Shown here: piece after piece, positions 48,808 to 57,632 of the stretch | Layout: every line of letters begins with the position of its first letter | Numbering within the stretch: the first letter of the stretch is position 1 | DNA from: Modestobacter sp. VKM Ac-2982 | Lineage (GTDB): Bacteria > Actinomycetota > Actinomycetes > Mycobacteriales > Geodermatophilaceae | Direction of reading: 5' to 3' | Assembly (NCBI RefSeq): GCF_026967935.1 | Contig: NZ_JAPVBL010000005.1 | Location: 196,994 to 260,993 of the forward strand | Length of the DNA stretch: 64,000 nucleotides | Notes under the pieces: model-generated | Databases searched by the model: none | The model's input: the letters and a program-made list of their open reading frames with translations, nothing else | Told to the model about the DNA's origin: nothing | Translations under genes and position numbers: made by a program

Positions 48808-49545
48808 TCAGGCGCTGACGTGCTGGCTCTGCCGGCTGTTGGACGCCGGCTCGGCCGAACCACGGCTGTCCAGGTCGCGCAGGTGCGACTCCAGGTAGGA
48901 GCGCAGCCGAGTGCGGTACTCCCGCTCGAAGGTGCGCAGCTCGTCGACCTTGCGCTCGAGGCTCGCCCGCTTCTCCTCCAGGGAGCCCATCGCCTCCACG
49001 TGCTTGCGCTCGGCGTCCTGGGCGAGGGCGGTGGCCTTGGCGCGGGCCTCGCGCTCCATCGTGTCCGCGCGGGTGCGGGCGTCACCGAGCATGCTGTCGG
49101 CGCGGCTCTTGGCCTCACCGACCATCTGCTCGCTCTTGGCCCGCGCCTCGGACATCATCCGGTCGCTGCTGCTCTTGGCGGTGCCCACCATCTGGTCGGC
49201 CTGGGCCTTGGCCTCGTTGACGTGCCGCTCGGCCGTCTCGGTGGCCAGCGCCAGCATCCGGGAGGCGCGGATCGCGTCGTCCTCGCGCACCTGTGCCGCC
49301 GCCGTCTGGGCCGGCGGGGGCGGCGGGGCCGTGACGGTCATCGGCGCGGACTCGGGCCGCTCCTCCCGCACCCCGGACCCGGTGCCACCGGAGCCGCGCA
49401 GGTCGTTGTTCTCCTCGATGAGCCGGGCCAGCTCGGCCTCGACCACGTCGAGGAAGGCGTCCACCTCGTCCTCGTCGTAGCCGCGCTTGCCGATCGGCGG
49501 CTTCTTGAAGACGACGTTGTGCACGTCGGCGGGAGTCAGTGGCAT
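48808..49545 (-). CDS. wag31: DivIVA family polar growth protein Wag31
   Basis: Coiled-coil scaffold at cell poles and septa that guides wall synthesis in actinobacteria. The 245 residues begin with the lipid-binding DivIVA domain [17 protein letters not shown] and the following [14 protein letters not shown] Pro/Ala linker (about 55-80) leads to a long coiled coil with repeats of about 11 residues ([22 protein letters not shown]) and a second coil ending [18 protein letters not shown] start at ATG 49545, which has GAGGTGA upstream and matches the family N-terminus, not the GTG nine bases earlier. Confidence 0.95.
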   Translation of the reverse strand: MPLTPADVHNVVFKKPPIGKRGYDEDEVDAFLDVVEAELARLIEENNDLRGSGGTGSGVREERPESAPMTVTAPPPPPAQTAAAQVREDDAIRASRMLALATETAERHVNEAKAQADQMVGTAKSSSDRMMSEARAKSEQMVGEAKSRADSMLGDARTRADTMEREARAKATALAQDAERKHVEAMGSLEEKRASLERKVDELRTFEREYRTRLRSYLESHLRDLDSRGSAEPASNSRQSQHVSA

Positions 49546-49597
49546 GCGGCTCACCTCAGGTCGGGCGGGAGGAACGGGGACGGATCCAGATCGGCGG

Positions 49598-49635
49598 CGA
49601 ACCGGTTCGGGTCCGCACCCCGCTCGGGCACGGTA
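49598..49635 (-). promoter_or_regulatory. Candidate wag31 promoter with a nearby palindrome
   Basis: TACCGT on the - strand at 49630-49635 is a possible -10. CGAACCGGTTCG at 49598-49609 is a perfect 12-base palindrome just downstream of the expected transcript start, where an operator could act. The leader would be about 78 bases. Confidence 0.3.
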
Positions 49636-49642
49636 CGACGGA

Positions 49643-49942
49643 TCATGCGATCGAGTAGGCCAGGCTGCTCAGGATGCTGCGCAGGAGGATCACGCCGATC
49701 AGCAGCACCATAAACCCCAGATCGAGGCGGATGGACCCGAGGTTGAGCGGCGGGATGACCTTGCGCACCGCCTTGAGCGGCGGGTCGGTCGCTGCGTAGA
49801 CGACCTCGAGCCCCGCCGCGACCAGACCCTGGGGGCGCCAGCTGCGGGCGAGCACCATCACCCAGTCCACGACGAACCGGGCGAACAGGAGGATCAGGAA
49901 GACGAGCAGGATCGACGAGACGATCTGCAGAAGGAGAGCCAC
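49643..49942 (-). CDS. YggT family membrane protein
   Basis: A 99-residue protein with two YggT hydrophobic segments: residues about 3-25 ([18 protein letters not shown], then the conserved ARFVVDWVM) and 72-95. The conserved middle has [15 protein letters not shown]. YggT genes stand between sepF and divIVA in most Gram-positive dcw clusters; a role in division-site membrane organisation or osmotic response is suggested but unproven. Start is GTG with GAGG just upstream. Confidence 0.88.
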   Translation of the reverse strand: MALLLQIVSSILLVFLILLFARFVVDWVMVLARSWRPQGLVAAGLEVVYAATDPPLKAVRKVIPPLNLGSIRLDLGFMVLLIGVILLRSILSSLAYSIA

Positions 49943-49993
49943 GGTCCTCGCTCGTTCGGGAGCACCTCACGCCGGGGCGCAGGGTGCACGGGG

Positions 49994-50809
49994 TCAGGAC
50001 TGGCTGAAGAACCCGCCCTCACGGATGCGGGCCTTGTCCTCAGCCGTCACGTCGACGTCCTGCGGACTGAGCAGGAAGACCTTGGCCGTGACTCGCTCGA
50101 TACTACCGTGCAGGCCGAACGTCAGACCGATGGCGAAGTCGACGAGCCGCTTCGCGTCGGCGTGCTCCATGTCGGTCAGGTTCATGATCACCGGCATGCC
50201 GTCCCGGAAGCGCTCGCCGATGGTGCGGGCCTCGTTGTAGGAGGCCGGGTGCACCGTGGTGATCCGGTAGCCCTGCGGAGTCGGCGACGGCACCGGCGCG
50301 GGGGCCGGGACGGGCTCGGGCGCGGGGGCCACGGGCTCGCTCATGGCCAGGCCGGCCGCGGCCCCGGAACCGCCGGAGCTGATCCGGCTGCGGCCCGACG
50401 AACCGGCTCCGGCGCTCCCGGCGGCGGACAGCCCGCTGCCGGCCAGTCGTGCGGCGGTGCTGCCGCTCGACGGCGCGCCCGCCAGGCCGATCGTCCGCGG
50501 CGTGGCCGGCCGCCGGCCCAGGGAGACCTCGGGCTCGGGGGCGCGTTCCTCGACCGGCTCGTCGACCGGGCGCACGCCGGCGTACTCGGTGTCGTAGCCA
50601 CCGCCGTAGCCGCTGCCGTAGCCGTACCGGGACTCCTCCGCCACGGGGTCGGCGTCATCGGCGGCGTACCGGTCGTAGCCGCGGTCGTAGCCCCGGTCGT
50701 CGGGGTCGTAGTCGCTCTGCCGTGCGGCGTAGCGGTCGTACCCGCCACGGGTGTCGTCGTCCTCGACGAGGCCGAGGTAGACCCCCATCCTCCGCATCGC
50801 TCCCGCCAT
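49994..50809 (-). CDS. sepF: Cell division protein SepF
   Basis: Membrane anchor of FtsZ in actinobacteria, which lack FtsA. The 271 residues begin with the amphipathic membrane-targeting stretch [18 protein letters not shown] long low-complexity linker with Tyr/Asp/Arg repeats ([12 protein letters not shown]) and then Ala/Ser/Pro-rich sequence runs to about 185. The C-terminal SepF domain has [20 protein letters not shown] and [17 protein letters not shown] start at ATG 50809 with a GGGAG ribosome binding site. Confidence 0.94.
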   Translation of the reverse strand: MAGAMRRMGVYLGLVEDDDTRGGYDRYAARQSDYDPDDRGYDRGYDRYAADDADPVAEESRYGYGSGYGGGYDTEYAGVRPVDEPVEERAPEPEVSLGRRPATPRTIGLAGAPSSGSTAARLAGSGLSAAGSAGAGSSGRSRISSGGSGAAAGLAMSEPVAPAPEPVPAPAPVPSPTPQGYRITTVHPASYNEARTIGERFRDGMPVIMNLTDMEHADAKRLVDFAIGLTFGLHGSIERVTAKVFLLSPQDVDVTAEDKARIREGGFFSQS

Positions 50810-50944
50810 CGGACGTCTCCCTCTGGTCTCGTCGGCGCTGGGCGCCCCGCGCTGCACTCAGGTGCCTGGGTGGTTCAGGTGGTTCGGGTGGGACTCGGGA
50901 GGGCGCAGGCGTGCCACGTCACTCCCCCGCGCCCCAGCCCAGTG

Positions 50945-51685
50945 TCACTGCTCTGCACCGGAGGCTAGGGGGCGCGTCCCGAACAACGCGGTACCGACAC
51001 GCACCACAGTGGCCCCAGCTGTCACAGCAGCCTCCAGGTCGCCGCTCATGCCTGCCGATGTCTCCGTGGCACCAGGATGATCGGCGCGCAGCCGAGCGGC
51101 CAGTTCGGCCAGCCGCTCGAACGCCGGGGCGGGCTCCTCGCCCCGGGGGGCCACCGCCATCAGTCCGCGCAGCCGCAGCTCCGGCGCGCCGGCGACCGCG
51201 TCCGCGAGGCCGGGGACGTCGGTCGGCGCGACCCCACCCCGGCTGCCGAGCTCGCCCTCCGGGCCGCCCAGGTGGACCTGGACGTAGACGTCCAGGACCC
51301 GCTGCTCGCGCTCGGCGGCGCGGGCCAGCGCCGTCACCAGCGAGGCACGGTCCACCGAGTGCACCGTGGCACCGAGCCGGGCCACCGGGGCCACCTTGTT
51401 CCGCTGCAGCTGCCCGACCAGGTGCCAGTGCAGCTCGGGCACGGCGGGGTCCTCGGCCAGGGCCGTCGCCTTGCCGACCAGCTCCTGCACCCGGTTCTCG
51501 GCGAAGTGCCGCTGCCCGAGCGCCGCGAGGGCCCGGACGTCGTCGGCCGACCAGGTCTTGCTCACCGCCAGCAGCCGCACCTCGGCCGGGTCCCGTCCGG
51601 CTGCCCGGGCGGCGTCGTCGATCCGAGCGCGGACGGCTCGCAGGTTCTCGGCGAGGGGCGACCTGTTCTCGGCGAGGGGCGACAT
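50945..51685 (-). CDS. YggS/PLPBP family PLP homeostasis protein
   Basis: A 246-residue single-domain PLP-binding protein that buffers the cofactor and amino/keto acid balance; no enzyme activity is known. The PLP lysine is in RLLAVSKTW, with HFAENRVQEL, HWHLVGQLQRNK and the phosphate contact TSAGMSGDL. The first 15 residues are a duplicated SPLAEN unit that comes from a 21-bp tandem repeat. The gene follows pgeF across a terminator-like hairpin, so it may be partly uncoupled from ftsZ. Confidence 0.92.
   Translation of the reverse strand: MSPLAENRSPLAENLRAVRARIDDAARAAGRDPAEVRLLAVSKTWSADDVRALAALGQRHFAENRVQELVGKATALAEDPAVPELHWHLVGQLQRNKVAPVARLGATVHSVDRASLVTALARAAEREQRVLDVYVQVHLGGPEGELGSRGGVAPTDVPGLADAVAGAPELRLRGLMAVAPRGEEPAPAFERLAELAARLRADHPGATETSAGMSGDLEAAVTAGATVVRVGTALFGTRPLASGAEQ
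51644..51683. repeat. 21-bp tandem duplication at the start of the PLPBP gene
   Basis: GTTCTCGGCGAGGGGCGAC occurs at 51644-51662 and again at 51665-51683 with 19 of 19 matches and a period of 21 bases. It duplicates seven codons and keeps the frame. Confidence 0.9.
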
Positions 51686-51739
51686 GCCCTCATCCTCCCC
51701 GCAGCGACCGCGTCGGTCCCCCGGCGGGTGAGCCGCCCG

Positions 51740-51783
51740 GACCCGCCCCGGGGCTCACTGCGAGCGAGCCCCGGGGCGGGGTC
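51740..51783 (-). terminator. Hairpin between pgeF and the PLPBP gene
   Basis: Arms GACCCGCCCCGGGGCTC and GAGCCCCGGGGCGGGGTC pair with one bulged base around a loop of about nine bases. It begins three bases past the pgeF stop. It should weaken or stop transcription from ftsZ-pgeF. Confidence 0.65.
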
Positions 51784-51785
51784 GG

Positions 51786-52520
51786 TCAGGAGCCGAGCCA
51801 GACGACGCCGGCCTGGCGACCGGTCACGCCGTCGCGGCGGTGGCTGAACAGCCGGGGGTCCTCGACGGTGCAGCGCGGGTCGTGCACGACCTGCCCGACC
51901 CCGGCGCGGCGGAGGACCTCGGCGATCCCCGCCCGCAGGTCGAGCCCCGGCGTGCCGCGCCGGGTGCGGACCGCGCTGGCCGGGGCGACCCGGGCGACGT
52001 CGGCCTGCATCTGCGAGGGCACCTCGTAGTCCAGCCCGCAGACGGCCGGGCCGAGCAGCGCCTCCACGTCGCCCGGCCGCGAGCCCAGCCGGGTCATCGC
52101 CGCCAGGGTGGCCGGGACGACGCCGGCCCGCACTCCCTCGCGGCCGGCGTGCACGGCGGCGACCACCCCGGCGACGGGGTCGGCCAGCAGCACCGGCACG
52201 CAGTCGGCGACCAGCACGCAGAGCACCAGGCCGGGGGTGGCGGTGACGAGTGCGTCGACGTCGGCGACCGGGTTCTCGTCGGCGTCCTCGACGATCGCGA
52301 CGCCGGTGCCGTGCACCTGGGTCATCCAGAGCAGCCGGTCGGAGGGCACGCCGAGCTCGCCGGCCAGCCGCCCCCGGTTGGCCCCGACGGCGTCCGGGTC
52401 GTCGCCGACGTGCACCCCCAGGTTGAAGGAGTCGTACGGCGCGACAGAACGGCCGCCCCGCCGGTCGGTGACGACCCGGCGGGGTCGCACCGCCGACGGA
52501 GCGGCCGGTCCTGCACTCAC
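51786..52520 (-). CDS. pgeF: Purine nucleoside phosphorylase / laccase-domain protein (PgeF, YfiH)
   Basis: A 244-residue protein of the multicopper-polyphenol-oxidase-like family, found next to ftsZ in many bacteria. Relatives remove wrongly built peptidoglycan intermediates or act as purine nucleoside phosphorylases. Metal-site residues are the His in MTQVHGTGV, the Cys in VLVADCVPVLLAD and the His in AAVHAGREG. I start at GTG 52520, 13 bases after the ftsZ stop; the longer frame lies antisense to ftsZ. Confidence 0.88.
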   Translation of the reverse strand: MSAGPAAPSAVRPRRVVTDRRGGRSVAPYDSFNLGVHVGDDPDAVGANRGRLAGELGVPSDRLLWMTQVHGTGVAIVEDADENPVADVDALVTATPGLVLCVLVADCVPVLLADPVAGVVAAVHAGREGVRAGVVPATLAAMTRLGSRPGDVEALLGPAVCGLDYEVPSQMQADVARVAPASAVRTRRGTPGLDLRAGIAEVLRRAGVGQVVHDPRCTVEDPRLFSHRRDGVTGRQAGVVWLGS

Positions 52521-52533
52521 AGCTGAACGGGCG

Positions 52534-53850
52534 TCACTGGCTGCGGAGGAACTCGGGGATGTCGAGCTCCTCCTCGAAGTCGTCCGAGGCCAGCGGACGA
52601 CGGGTGGTGCCACCCTGGCCGCCACCCTGGCCGGCGATCGGCGGCAGCGGCGGCACGGTGATCCCACCGCCCTGCGGCGCGCTGCCGGGCTGACCCGGTC
52701 GCGGCGCCGACGGGGAGGAGGCCGCCGGGGCGGCCGGCGCCTGCGGCGGAGCGGCCGGAGCCGCAGCGGCCGGCCGCTCCCCGGTCTGCACCGGCGCCGA
52801 CGGACGGGCCGCCGGCGGTGCGGCCGGCGCGGCCGGTGCTGCCGGCGCGGTGGGTGCCGACGTCGCCAGCGGCGTGCTGCCGGCGTCCTTGCGGGTGCCG
52901 GGCTTGCCACCGTCGAACCCGGCCGCGATCACGGTGACCCGCACCTCGTCACCGAGGGCGTCGTCGATGACGGCGCCGAAGATGATGTTGGCGTCCGGGT
53001 GTGCGGCGTCGGAGACCAGCGAGGCAGCCTCGTTGATCTCGAACAGGCCCAGGTCCGACCCACCGGAGATCGACAGCAGGACGCCGTGGGCGCCCTCCAT
53101 CGAGGCCTCCAGCAGCGGCGAGGCGATCGCCTGTTCAGCTGCCAGCAGGGCGCGGTTGTCCCCGCGGGCGCTGCCGATGCCCATCAGCGCCGAGCCTGCC
53201 CCGGACATGACCGACTTGACGTCGGCGAAGTCCAGGTTGATCAGGCCGGGCGTGGTGATCAGGTCGGTGATGCCCTGCACACCGGAGAGCAGCACCTGGT
53301 CGGCGGTGCGGAAGGCGTCCATCACGCTGACGTTCCGGTCGCCCAGCTGCAGCAGCCGGTCGTTCGGGATCACGATGAGCGTGTCGCACTCGTTGCGCAG
53401 CTCCTCGATGCCCGTCTCGGCCTGGACCGCTCGCCGCTTCCCCTCGAAGGAGAACGGGCGGGTGACCACGCCGATCGTCAGGGCGCCGAGCTTGCGCGAG
53501 ATGGAGGCGACGACGGGCGCACCGCCGGTGCCCGTGCCGCCACCCTCGCCGGCCGTCACGAAGACCATGTCGGCGCCCTTGAGCACCTCTTCGATCTCCT
53601 CGCGGTGGTCCTCGGCGGCCTGCCGGCCGACGTCGGGCTGCGCACCGGCGCCCAGGCCGCGAGTGAGCTCACGGCCGACGTCGAGCTTGACGTCGGCGTC
53701 GCTCATCAGCAGCGCCTGCGCATCGGTGTTGATCGCGATGAACTCGACCCCCTTGAGGCCGACCTCGATCATGCGGTTGACCGCGTTCACCCCGCCGCCG
53801 CCGATGCCGACGACCTTGATGACCGCTAGGTAGTTGTGCGGAGGTGTCAT
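52534..53850 (-). CDS. ftsZ: Cell division protein FtsZ
   Basis: Tubulin-like GTPase that builds the division ring. The 438 residues hold [15 protein letters not shown], the tubulin signature [10 protein letters not shown] (near 103-112), the catalytic T7 loop region [13 protein letters not shown] and the C-terminal core end [11 protein letters not shown] Pro/Ala/Gly linker of about 100 residues leads to the tail [16 protein letters not shown], which binds SepF and FtsW. Residue 71 is Gln in GAGAQPDVG, where E. coli has Asn and M. tuberculosis has Asp. ATG with GGGGAG upstream; transcribed from its own promoters. Confidence 0.97.
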   Translation of the reverse strand: MTPPHNYLAVIKVVGIGGGGVNAVNRMIEVGLKGVEFIAINTDAQALLMSDADVKLDVGRELTRGLGAGAQPDVGRQAAEDHREEIEEVLKGADMVFVTAGEGGGTGTGGAPVVASISRKLGALTIGVVTRPFSFEGKRRAVQAETGIEELRNECDTLIVIPNDRLLQLGDRNVSVMDAFRTADQVLLSGVQGITDLITTPGLINLDFADVKSVMSGAGSALMGIGSARGDNRALLAAEQAIASPLLEASMEGAHGVLLSISGGSDLGLFEINEAASLVSDAAHPDANIIFGAVIDDALGDEVRVTVIAAGFDGGKPGTRKDAGSTPLATSAPTAPAAPAAPAAPPAARPSAPVQTGERPAAAAPAAPPQAPAAPAASSPSAPRPGQPGSAPQGGGITVPPLPPIAGQGGGQGGTTRRPLASDDFEEELDIPEFLRSQ

Positions 53851-53875
53851 GCCGCGCTCCCCAACTGGACCCTCA

Positions 53876-53905
53876 TCCTTAGGTTAAGCCTTATAGTTAT
53901 GTCAA
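53876..53905 (-). promoter_or_regulatory. ftsZ proximal promoter
   Basis: A perfect -35 TTGACA (53900-53905) with TAAGGA 18 bases downstream (53876-53881). TATAAG at 53890-53895, five of six matches to TATAAT, overlaps the spacer and may be a -10 of a second start. The leader to the ATG would be about 20 bases. Confidence 0.55.
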
Positions 53906-53924
53906 CTGAGTCGTTGTGAGGACG

Positions 53925-53953
53925 AAGTTAGGTGTGCCCATCCGAGGCAGCAA
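53925..53953 (-). promoter_or_regulatory. ftsZ distal promoter
   Basis: TTGCTG (53948-53953), exactly 17 bases, then TAACTT (53925-53930), which fits TANNNT. It lies about 80 bases upstream of the ftsZ ATG. Confidence 0.5.
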
Positions 53954-54166
53954 GCACCCTCCTCGGTTCGGCGTGTCCATCCGGTGGATTCCCACGAGGA
54001 TCTGCCGACCCATCCGTCACTTGCCGCTCACGAGAGGTGACGACCCGCCTGGTCAGCGTCTTCAGTTCGACTGCAGACATCTCCGGCCCGGTTCGGCACG
54101 CGGAGACGGACGACTCGCGGACCTTTTTCTGGCCGGGCGTGTCGGGAGCCCGACCCGCTCCGGGGT

Positions 54167-54982
54167 TCAGCGCAGGACGACCGCGTCAGGGGTGCTGACG
54201 TCGAGGGTGCCGGCCGGGTCGAGGGTGCCCTGCTCGATCTGGTCCAGCAGCGCGTCCAGCACCTCGGCCTTGCGGTCGGTCCGTTCCGCGCTCCCCCAGC
54301 GCACGGACCGACCGTCGGTCAGGGTCAGCGTCACGTCGTCGGCGGTGCGCGCGGACACCTGGGTCACCTGGCTGCGCACGGCGTCCGGCAGCGCGGTCAG
54401 CGCGCCCAGCGCGGCGGTGGTCGCCGCGTCGTCCGGGCCGGGGTCGCGCACGTCGAGCGGGACCACCCCGCTCGGGGCGTCGCCGGTGATGGTGTCGAAC
54501 ACCACGCCTCCGGCGTCGAGCAGCTGCCGGGTGCCCGCCTGGTCCACGACGGCGACCGGGATGCGCTCGGCCAGCGTGACCACGACCGTCCCCGGCCAGC
54601 CGCGGGTCACCTCCACCGAGGCGACCTGCGGGAGCTGGGCCACCCGCCCGGCCGCCGCCCCGGTGTCCACCCGCACCAGCGGGGTGCCCTCCTCGATCCC
54701 GGCGACGGAGACGACCTGGGCGTCGGACAGCGCGACGGCACCGTCGACCCGCACGGTGCGCACCGCGAGCAACGGGCTGGCCAGCAAAACCCACGCCCCG
54801 AGCGCCACCACGAGGGCCAGCCCGACCGCCACCACGACCAGCCGGCGGCGCGGACTGCGCGTGCGGCGGGACCGGCCGCGCCGGGAGCCCAGCGAGGTGA
54901 CCGGTGCGGCAGCTCCCGCCGGGGCGGCGCCGCGCCGCGGTCTGCGGGACCGGTCGCGGGTCGTCGACCCCGTGCGGCTCAC
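54167..54982 (-). CDS. ftsQ: Cell division protein FtsQ
   Basis: Bitopic divisome protein that joins FtsW/FtsI activation to septum assembly. The 271 residues have a basic cytoplasmic N-terminus (GSRRGRSRRTRSPRRR), one membrane helix (about 49-70, VVVAVGLALVVALGAWVLL), a POTRA domain starting TVRVDGAVALSDAQVVSVAG, and the beta domain with VTRGWPGTVVVTLAERIPVA. The GTG start overlaps the murC stop (GTGA). Confidence 0.93.
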   Translation of the reverse strand: MSRTGSTTRDRSRRPRRGAAPAGAAAPVTSLGSRRGRSRRTRSPRRRLVVVAVGLALVVALGAWVLLASPLLAVRTVRVDGAVALSDAQVVSVAGIEEGTPLVRVDTGAAAGRVAQLPQVASVEVTRGWPGTVVVTLAERIPVAVVDQAGTRQLLDAGGVVFDTITGDAPSGVVPLDVRDPGPDDAATTAALGALTALPDAVRSQVTQVSARTADDVTLTLTDGRSVRWGSAERTDRKAEVLDALLDQIEQGTLDPAGTLDVSTPDAVVLR

Positions 54983-56442
54983 CGTGGTGGCTCCGGCCCG
55001 TCCTCCACCGTGTCCGTCGGCTCCGGCGGTGGCGCCAGCGCCACCAGCACCTCGGGCCCGACCATCGACACGTCGCCGGCGCCCATGGTCACCACGAGGT
55101 CGCCCGGGCGCGCCCGGTCGGCCATCGCGCCGGCGGCCGCCGACCACGAGGGCTCGAAGGCGACCCGCCCCGCGGGCAGGGGCACCGCGTCGGCCACCAG
55201 CGCACCGGTGACCCCGGGGACCGGGTCCTCCCGGGCGCCGTAGACCTCCATCACCACGACCTCGTCGGCCAGGCCCAGCGCCGCACCGAAGCCGGCGGCG
55301 AACTGCGCCGTCCGGCTGTAGAGGTGCGGCTGGAAGAGCACCAGCAGGCGCCCCTCCCCCACCACTGCGCGGGCGGCGCGCAGCTGGGCGGCCACCTCGG
55401 TGGGGTGGTGGGCGTAGTCGTCGTACACCCGGACCCCGGCGACGGTGCCCTTGAGCTCGAAGCGACGGTGCACGCCGCCGAACCGTGCCAGCCCGGTGAC
55501 CAACCCGGCGGCGGGCAGGCCCAGCTCCAGGCCGGCCAGCAGCGCCGCGGCGCTGTTGAGCGCCATGTGCACGCCGGGCAGCCGGATGTGCACCGCGCCG
55601 AGCTCCTGACCGTCGAGGACGGCGGTGTACCGGGTGCCGTCCGGGCCGACCTGCAGGTCGACCAGGCGGAGGTCCGCCCCGGCCGACTGGCCGTAGGTGC
55701 GCACCCGGGCGGTGGCCCCCACGCCGGCCAGCCGGGCGGCACCCGGGTCGTCGGCGCAGAGCACCAGGAAGCCCTCGGCGGGCACGGTGCGGACGAACGT
55801 GTCGAACGCCGCCTCCACCGCGGCCAGGTCGCCGTAGTTGTCCAGGTGGTCGGCCTCGACGTTGGTGACGATGCCCCCGCGCGGGGCCAGCAGCAGGAAG
55901 GACCGGTCGCTCTCGTCGGCCTCGGCGAGGAAGACGTCGCCCTGGCCGGCGTGGGCGTTGGAGCCGGACTCGTTGAGCGTGCCGCCGATCGCGAAGGAGG
56001 GGTCGACCCCACAGGCCTGGACGGCGACCGTGAGCATCGAGGTCGTCGAGGTCTTCCCGTGGGTGCCCGCCACCGCGACGCTGCGCCGTCCGGCCATCAC
56101 CGCGGCCAGCGCCACCGCCCGCGGCAGCACCCGCAGCCCGCGCTCCCGGGCGGCCACCAGCTCGGCGTTCTCGTCGCGGATCGCGGTGGAGACCACCACG
56201 GTCGCCGCCTCGCCCAGGTGCTCGGCAGCGTGACCGACCTCGATCCGGGCACCGAGCGCGTCCAGCGCGCGCAGCGCCGGGGAGTCCCGCCGGTCGCTGC
56301 CGGACACCGGCACCCCGCGGGCCAGCATGATCCGGGCGATGCCGCTCATCCCGGCCCCGCCGATGCCGATGAAGTGCACCGGCCCCAGCTCGGCCAGCGA
56401 CGGGATCGGCCCCCGCCAGGCGGCGACGTCGGCGGCGCTCAT
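54979..56442 (-). CDS. murC: UDP-N-acetylmuramate--L-alanine ligase
   Basis: Adds L-Ala to UDP-MurNAc, the first amino acid of the stem peptide. The 487 residues hold the Mur dinucleotide motif [18 protein letters not shown] loop [13 protein letters not shown], the Mg/catalytic Glu-His region [12 protein letters not shown] and [14 protein letters not shown] 56442 overlaps the murG stop (ATGA). No murB lies next to it, as in most actinobacteria. Confidence 0.96.
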   Translation of the reverse strand: MSAADVAAWRGPIPSLAELGPVHFIGIGGAGMSGIARIMLARGVPVSGSDRRDSPALRALDALGARIEVGHAAEHLGEAATVVVSTAIRDENAELVAARERGLRVLPRAVALAAVMAGRRSVAVAGTHGKTSTTSMLTVAVQACGVDPSFAIGGTLNESGSNAHAGQGDVFLAEADESDRSFLLLAPRGGIVTNVEADHLDNYGDLAAVEAAFDTFVRTVPAEGFLVLCADDPGAARLAGVGATARVRTYGQSAGADLRLVDLQVGPDGTRYTAVLDGQELGAVHIRLPGVHMALNSAAALLAGLELGLPAAGLVTGLARFGGVHRRFELKGTVAGVRVYDDYAHHPTEVAAQLRAARAVVGEGRLLVLFQPHLYSRTAQFAAGFGAALGLADEVVVMEVYGAREDPVPGVTGALVADAVPLPAGRVAFEPSWSAAAGAMADRARPGDLVVTMGAGDVSMVGPEVLVALAPPPEPTDTVEDGPEPPR

Positions 56443-57632
56443 CGGTTCCGCACCCCCTCGGCAGCGACCTGCAGCACGAGGTCGGCCAGCCGCTCGTCGG
56501 CGTCCGGGGTGCCGGCGGCGGCCGCGGCGGCGGCCAGCGCCGACAGCGCGGCCGGGTCGGTGAGCAGCGGCACGAGCTCGCTCCGGATCCAGGCCGGCGA
56601 CAGGTCCGCGTCGGCGAGCAGCAGCCCACCACCGGCCTCGACCACGGGCAGCGCGTTGAGCCGCTGCTCCCCGTTGCCGATCGGCAGCGGGACGAACACG
56701 GCCGGCAGGCCGACCGCGGAGAGCTCGGCGACGGTCACCGCACCGGAGCGGCACAGCGCCAGGTCCGCCGCGGCGTAGGCGAGGTCCATCCGCTCCAGGT
56801 AGTCCACGACGACGTAGGGCGCACCCCCGGCCGGCCGGGCGGGCACCGAGACGTCGGTGTTCTTCGGCCCCCGGGCGTGCAGCACCTGCACCCCGGCGGC
56901 CGTCAGCGCGTCGGCCGCGCCGACCGCGGCCCGGTTCAGTGACGCGGCGCCCTGCGATCCGCCGAAGACGAGCAGGGTCGGGCGGTCGGGGTCCAGCCCG
57001 AACTCGGCCCGCGCCTCGGCCCGCCGGGCGGCCCGGTCCAGCCCGCTGATCGCCGTCCGCAGCGGCATCCCGACGTGCTCGGCGCGGTGCAGCGGCGTGC
57101 CCGGGACGGTGACCGCGACGCGGGCGGCGAGCCGGGCGCCGATCCGGTTGGCCAGCCCGGGTAGCGCGTTCTGCTCGTGCACCACGATCGGCACGCCGGC
57201 CCGCCCCCGCCCGGCCCGGCGGGCGGCCAGGTAGGCCGGCAGGGCCACGTACCCGCCGAAGCCGACGACGACGTCGGCGTCGAGCTCGGTGAGCAGCGCC
57301 CGGGTCTCGGCGACGGCCCGGCGGACCCGGCCCGGGACGCGCAGCAGGTCCGGCGTGGGCTTGCGCGGCAGCGGGACCGGCGGGATGAGCCGCAGGTCGT
57401 ACCCCCGGGCCGGCACGAGCCGGGTCTCCATCCCCCGGGCGGTGCCCAGGCAGGTGACCCGAGGGGCACCGCCGGCGGCGCCGGTGCGGCGGGTGAGGGC
57501 GTCGGCGAGGGCGAGCATCGGCTCGATGTGGCCGCCGGTGCCCCCACCGGCGAGCACGACGTGCACCGGGGTGGGGCCGGAGGAGGGCACGGCCGGGCCG
57601 TTCTCGCCGGGGTCGAGCTGGGGGGAGGTCAC
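56439..57632 (-). CDS. murG: UDP-GlcNAc:lipid I N-acetylglucosaminyltransferase
   Basis: Peripheral inner-membrane GT-B enzyme that makes lipid II. The 397 residues begin with about 25 polar residues, then the acceptor-site loop [29 protein letters not shown] and [13 protein letters not shown] follow in the N-domain, and the C-domain has [12 protein letters not shown] and the donor-site [17 protein letters not shown]. The GTG start overlaps the ftsW stop (GTGA). Confidence 0.95.
   Translation of the reverse strand: MTSPQLDPGENGPAVPSSGPTPVHVVLAGGGTGGHIEPMLALADALTRRTGAAGGAPRVTCLGTARGMETRLVPARGYDLRLIPPVPLPRKPTPDLLRVPGRVRRAVAETRALLTELDADVVVGFGGYVALPAYLAARRAGRGRAGVPIVVHEQNALPGLANRIGARLAARVAVTVPGTPLHRAEHVGMPLRTAISGLDRAARRAEARAEFGLDPDRPTLLVFGGSQGAASLNRAAVGAADALTAAGVQVLHARGPKNTDVSVPARPAGGAPYVVVDYLERMDLAYAAADLALCRSGAVTVAELSAVGLPAVFVPLPIGNGEQRLNALPVVEAGGGLLLADADLSPAWIRSELVPLLTDPAALSALAAAAAAAGTPDADERLADLVLQVAAEGVRNR

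Larger units (their letters stand above)
53851..54166. other. Gene-free ftsQ-ftsZ region holding ftsZ promoters
   Basis: A 316-base stretch, clearly less GC-rich than its surroundings around 53876-53935. It contains the ftsZ ribosome binding site and at least two promoter-like sequences. The rest, 53955-54166, shows no gene and no recognised element. It breaks the otherwise overlapping chain of the dcw cluster. Confidence 0.7.

Noticed and set aside
50866..50897. TGGTTCAGG/TGGTTCGGG short repeats upstream of sepF as an operator
   Set aside because: Only two good 9-base units, with no symmetry and no promoter placed near them; too weak to call.
53640..53650. FtsZ Gln71 in GAGAQPDVG as a possible functional change
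   Set aside because: E. coli has Asn and M. tuberculosis has Asp at this place, so the position tolerates change; all GTPase motifs are intact.
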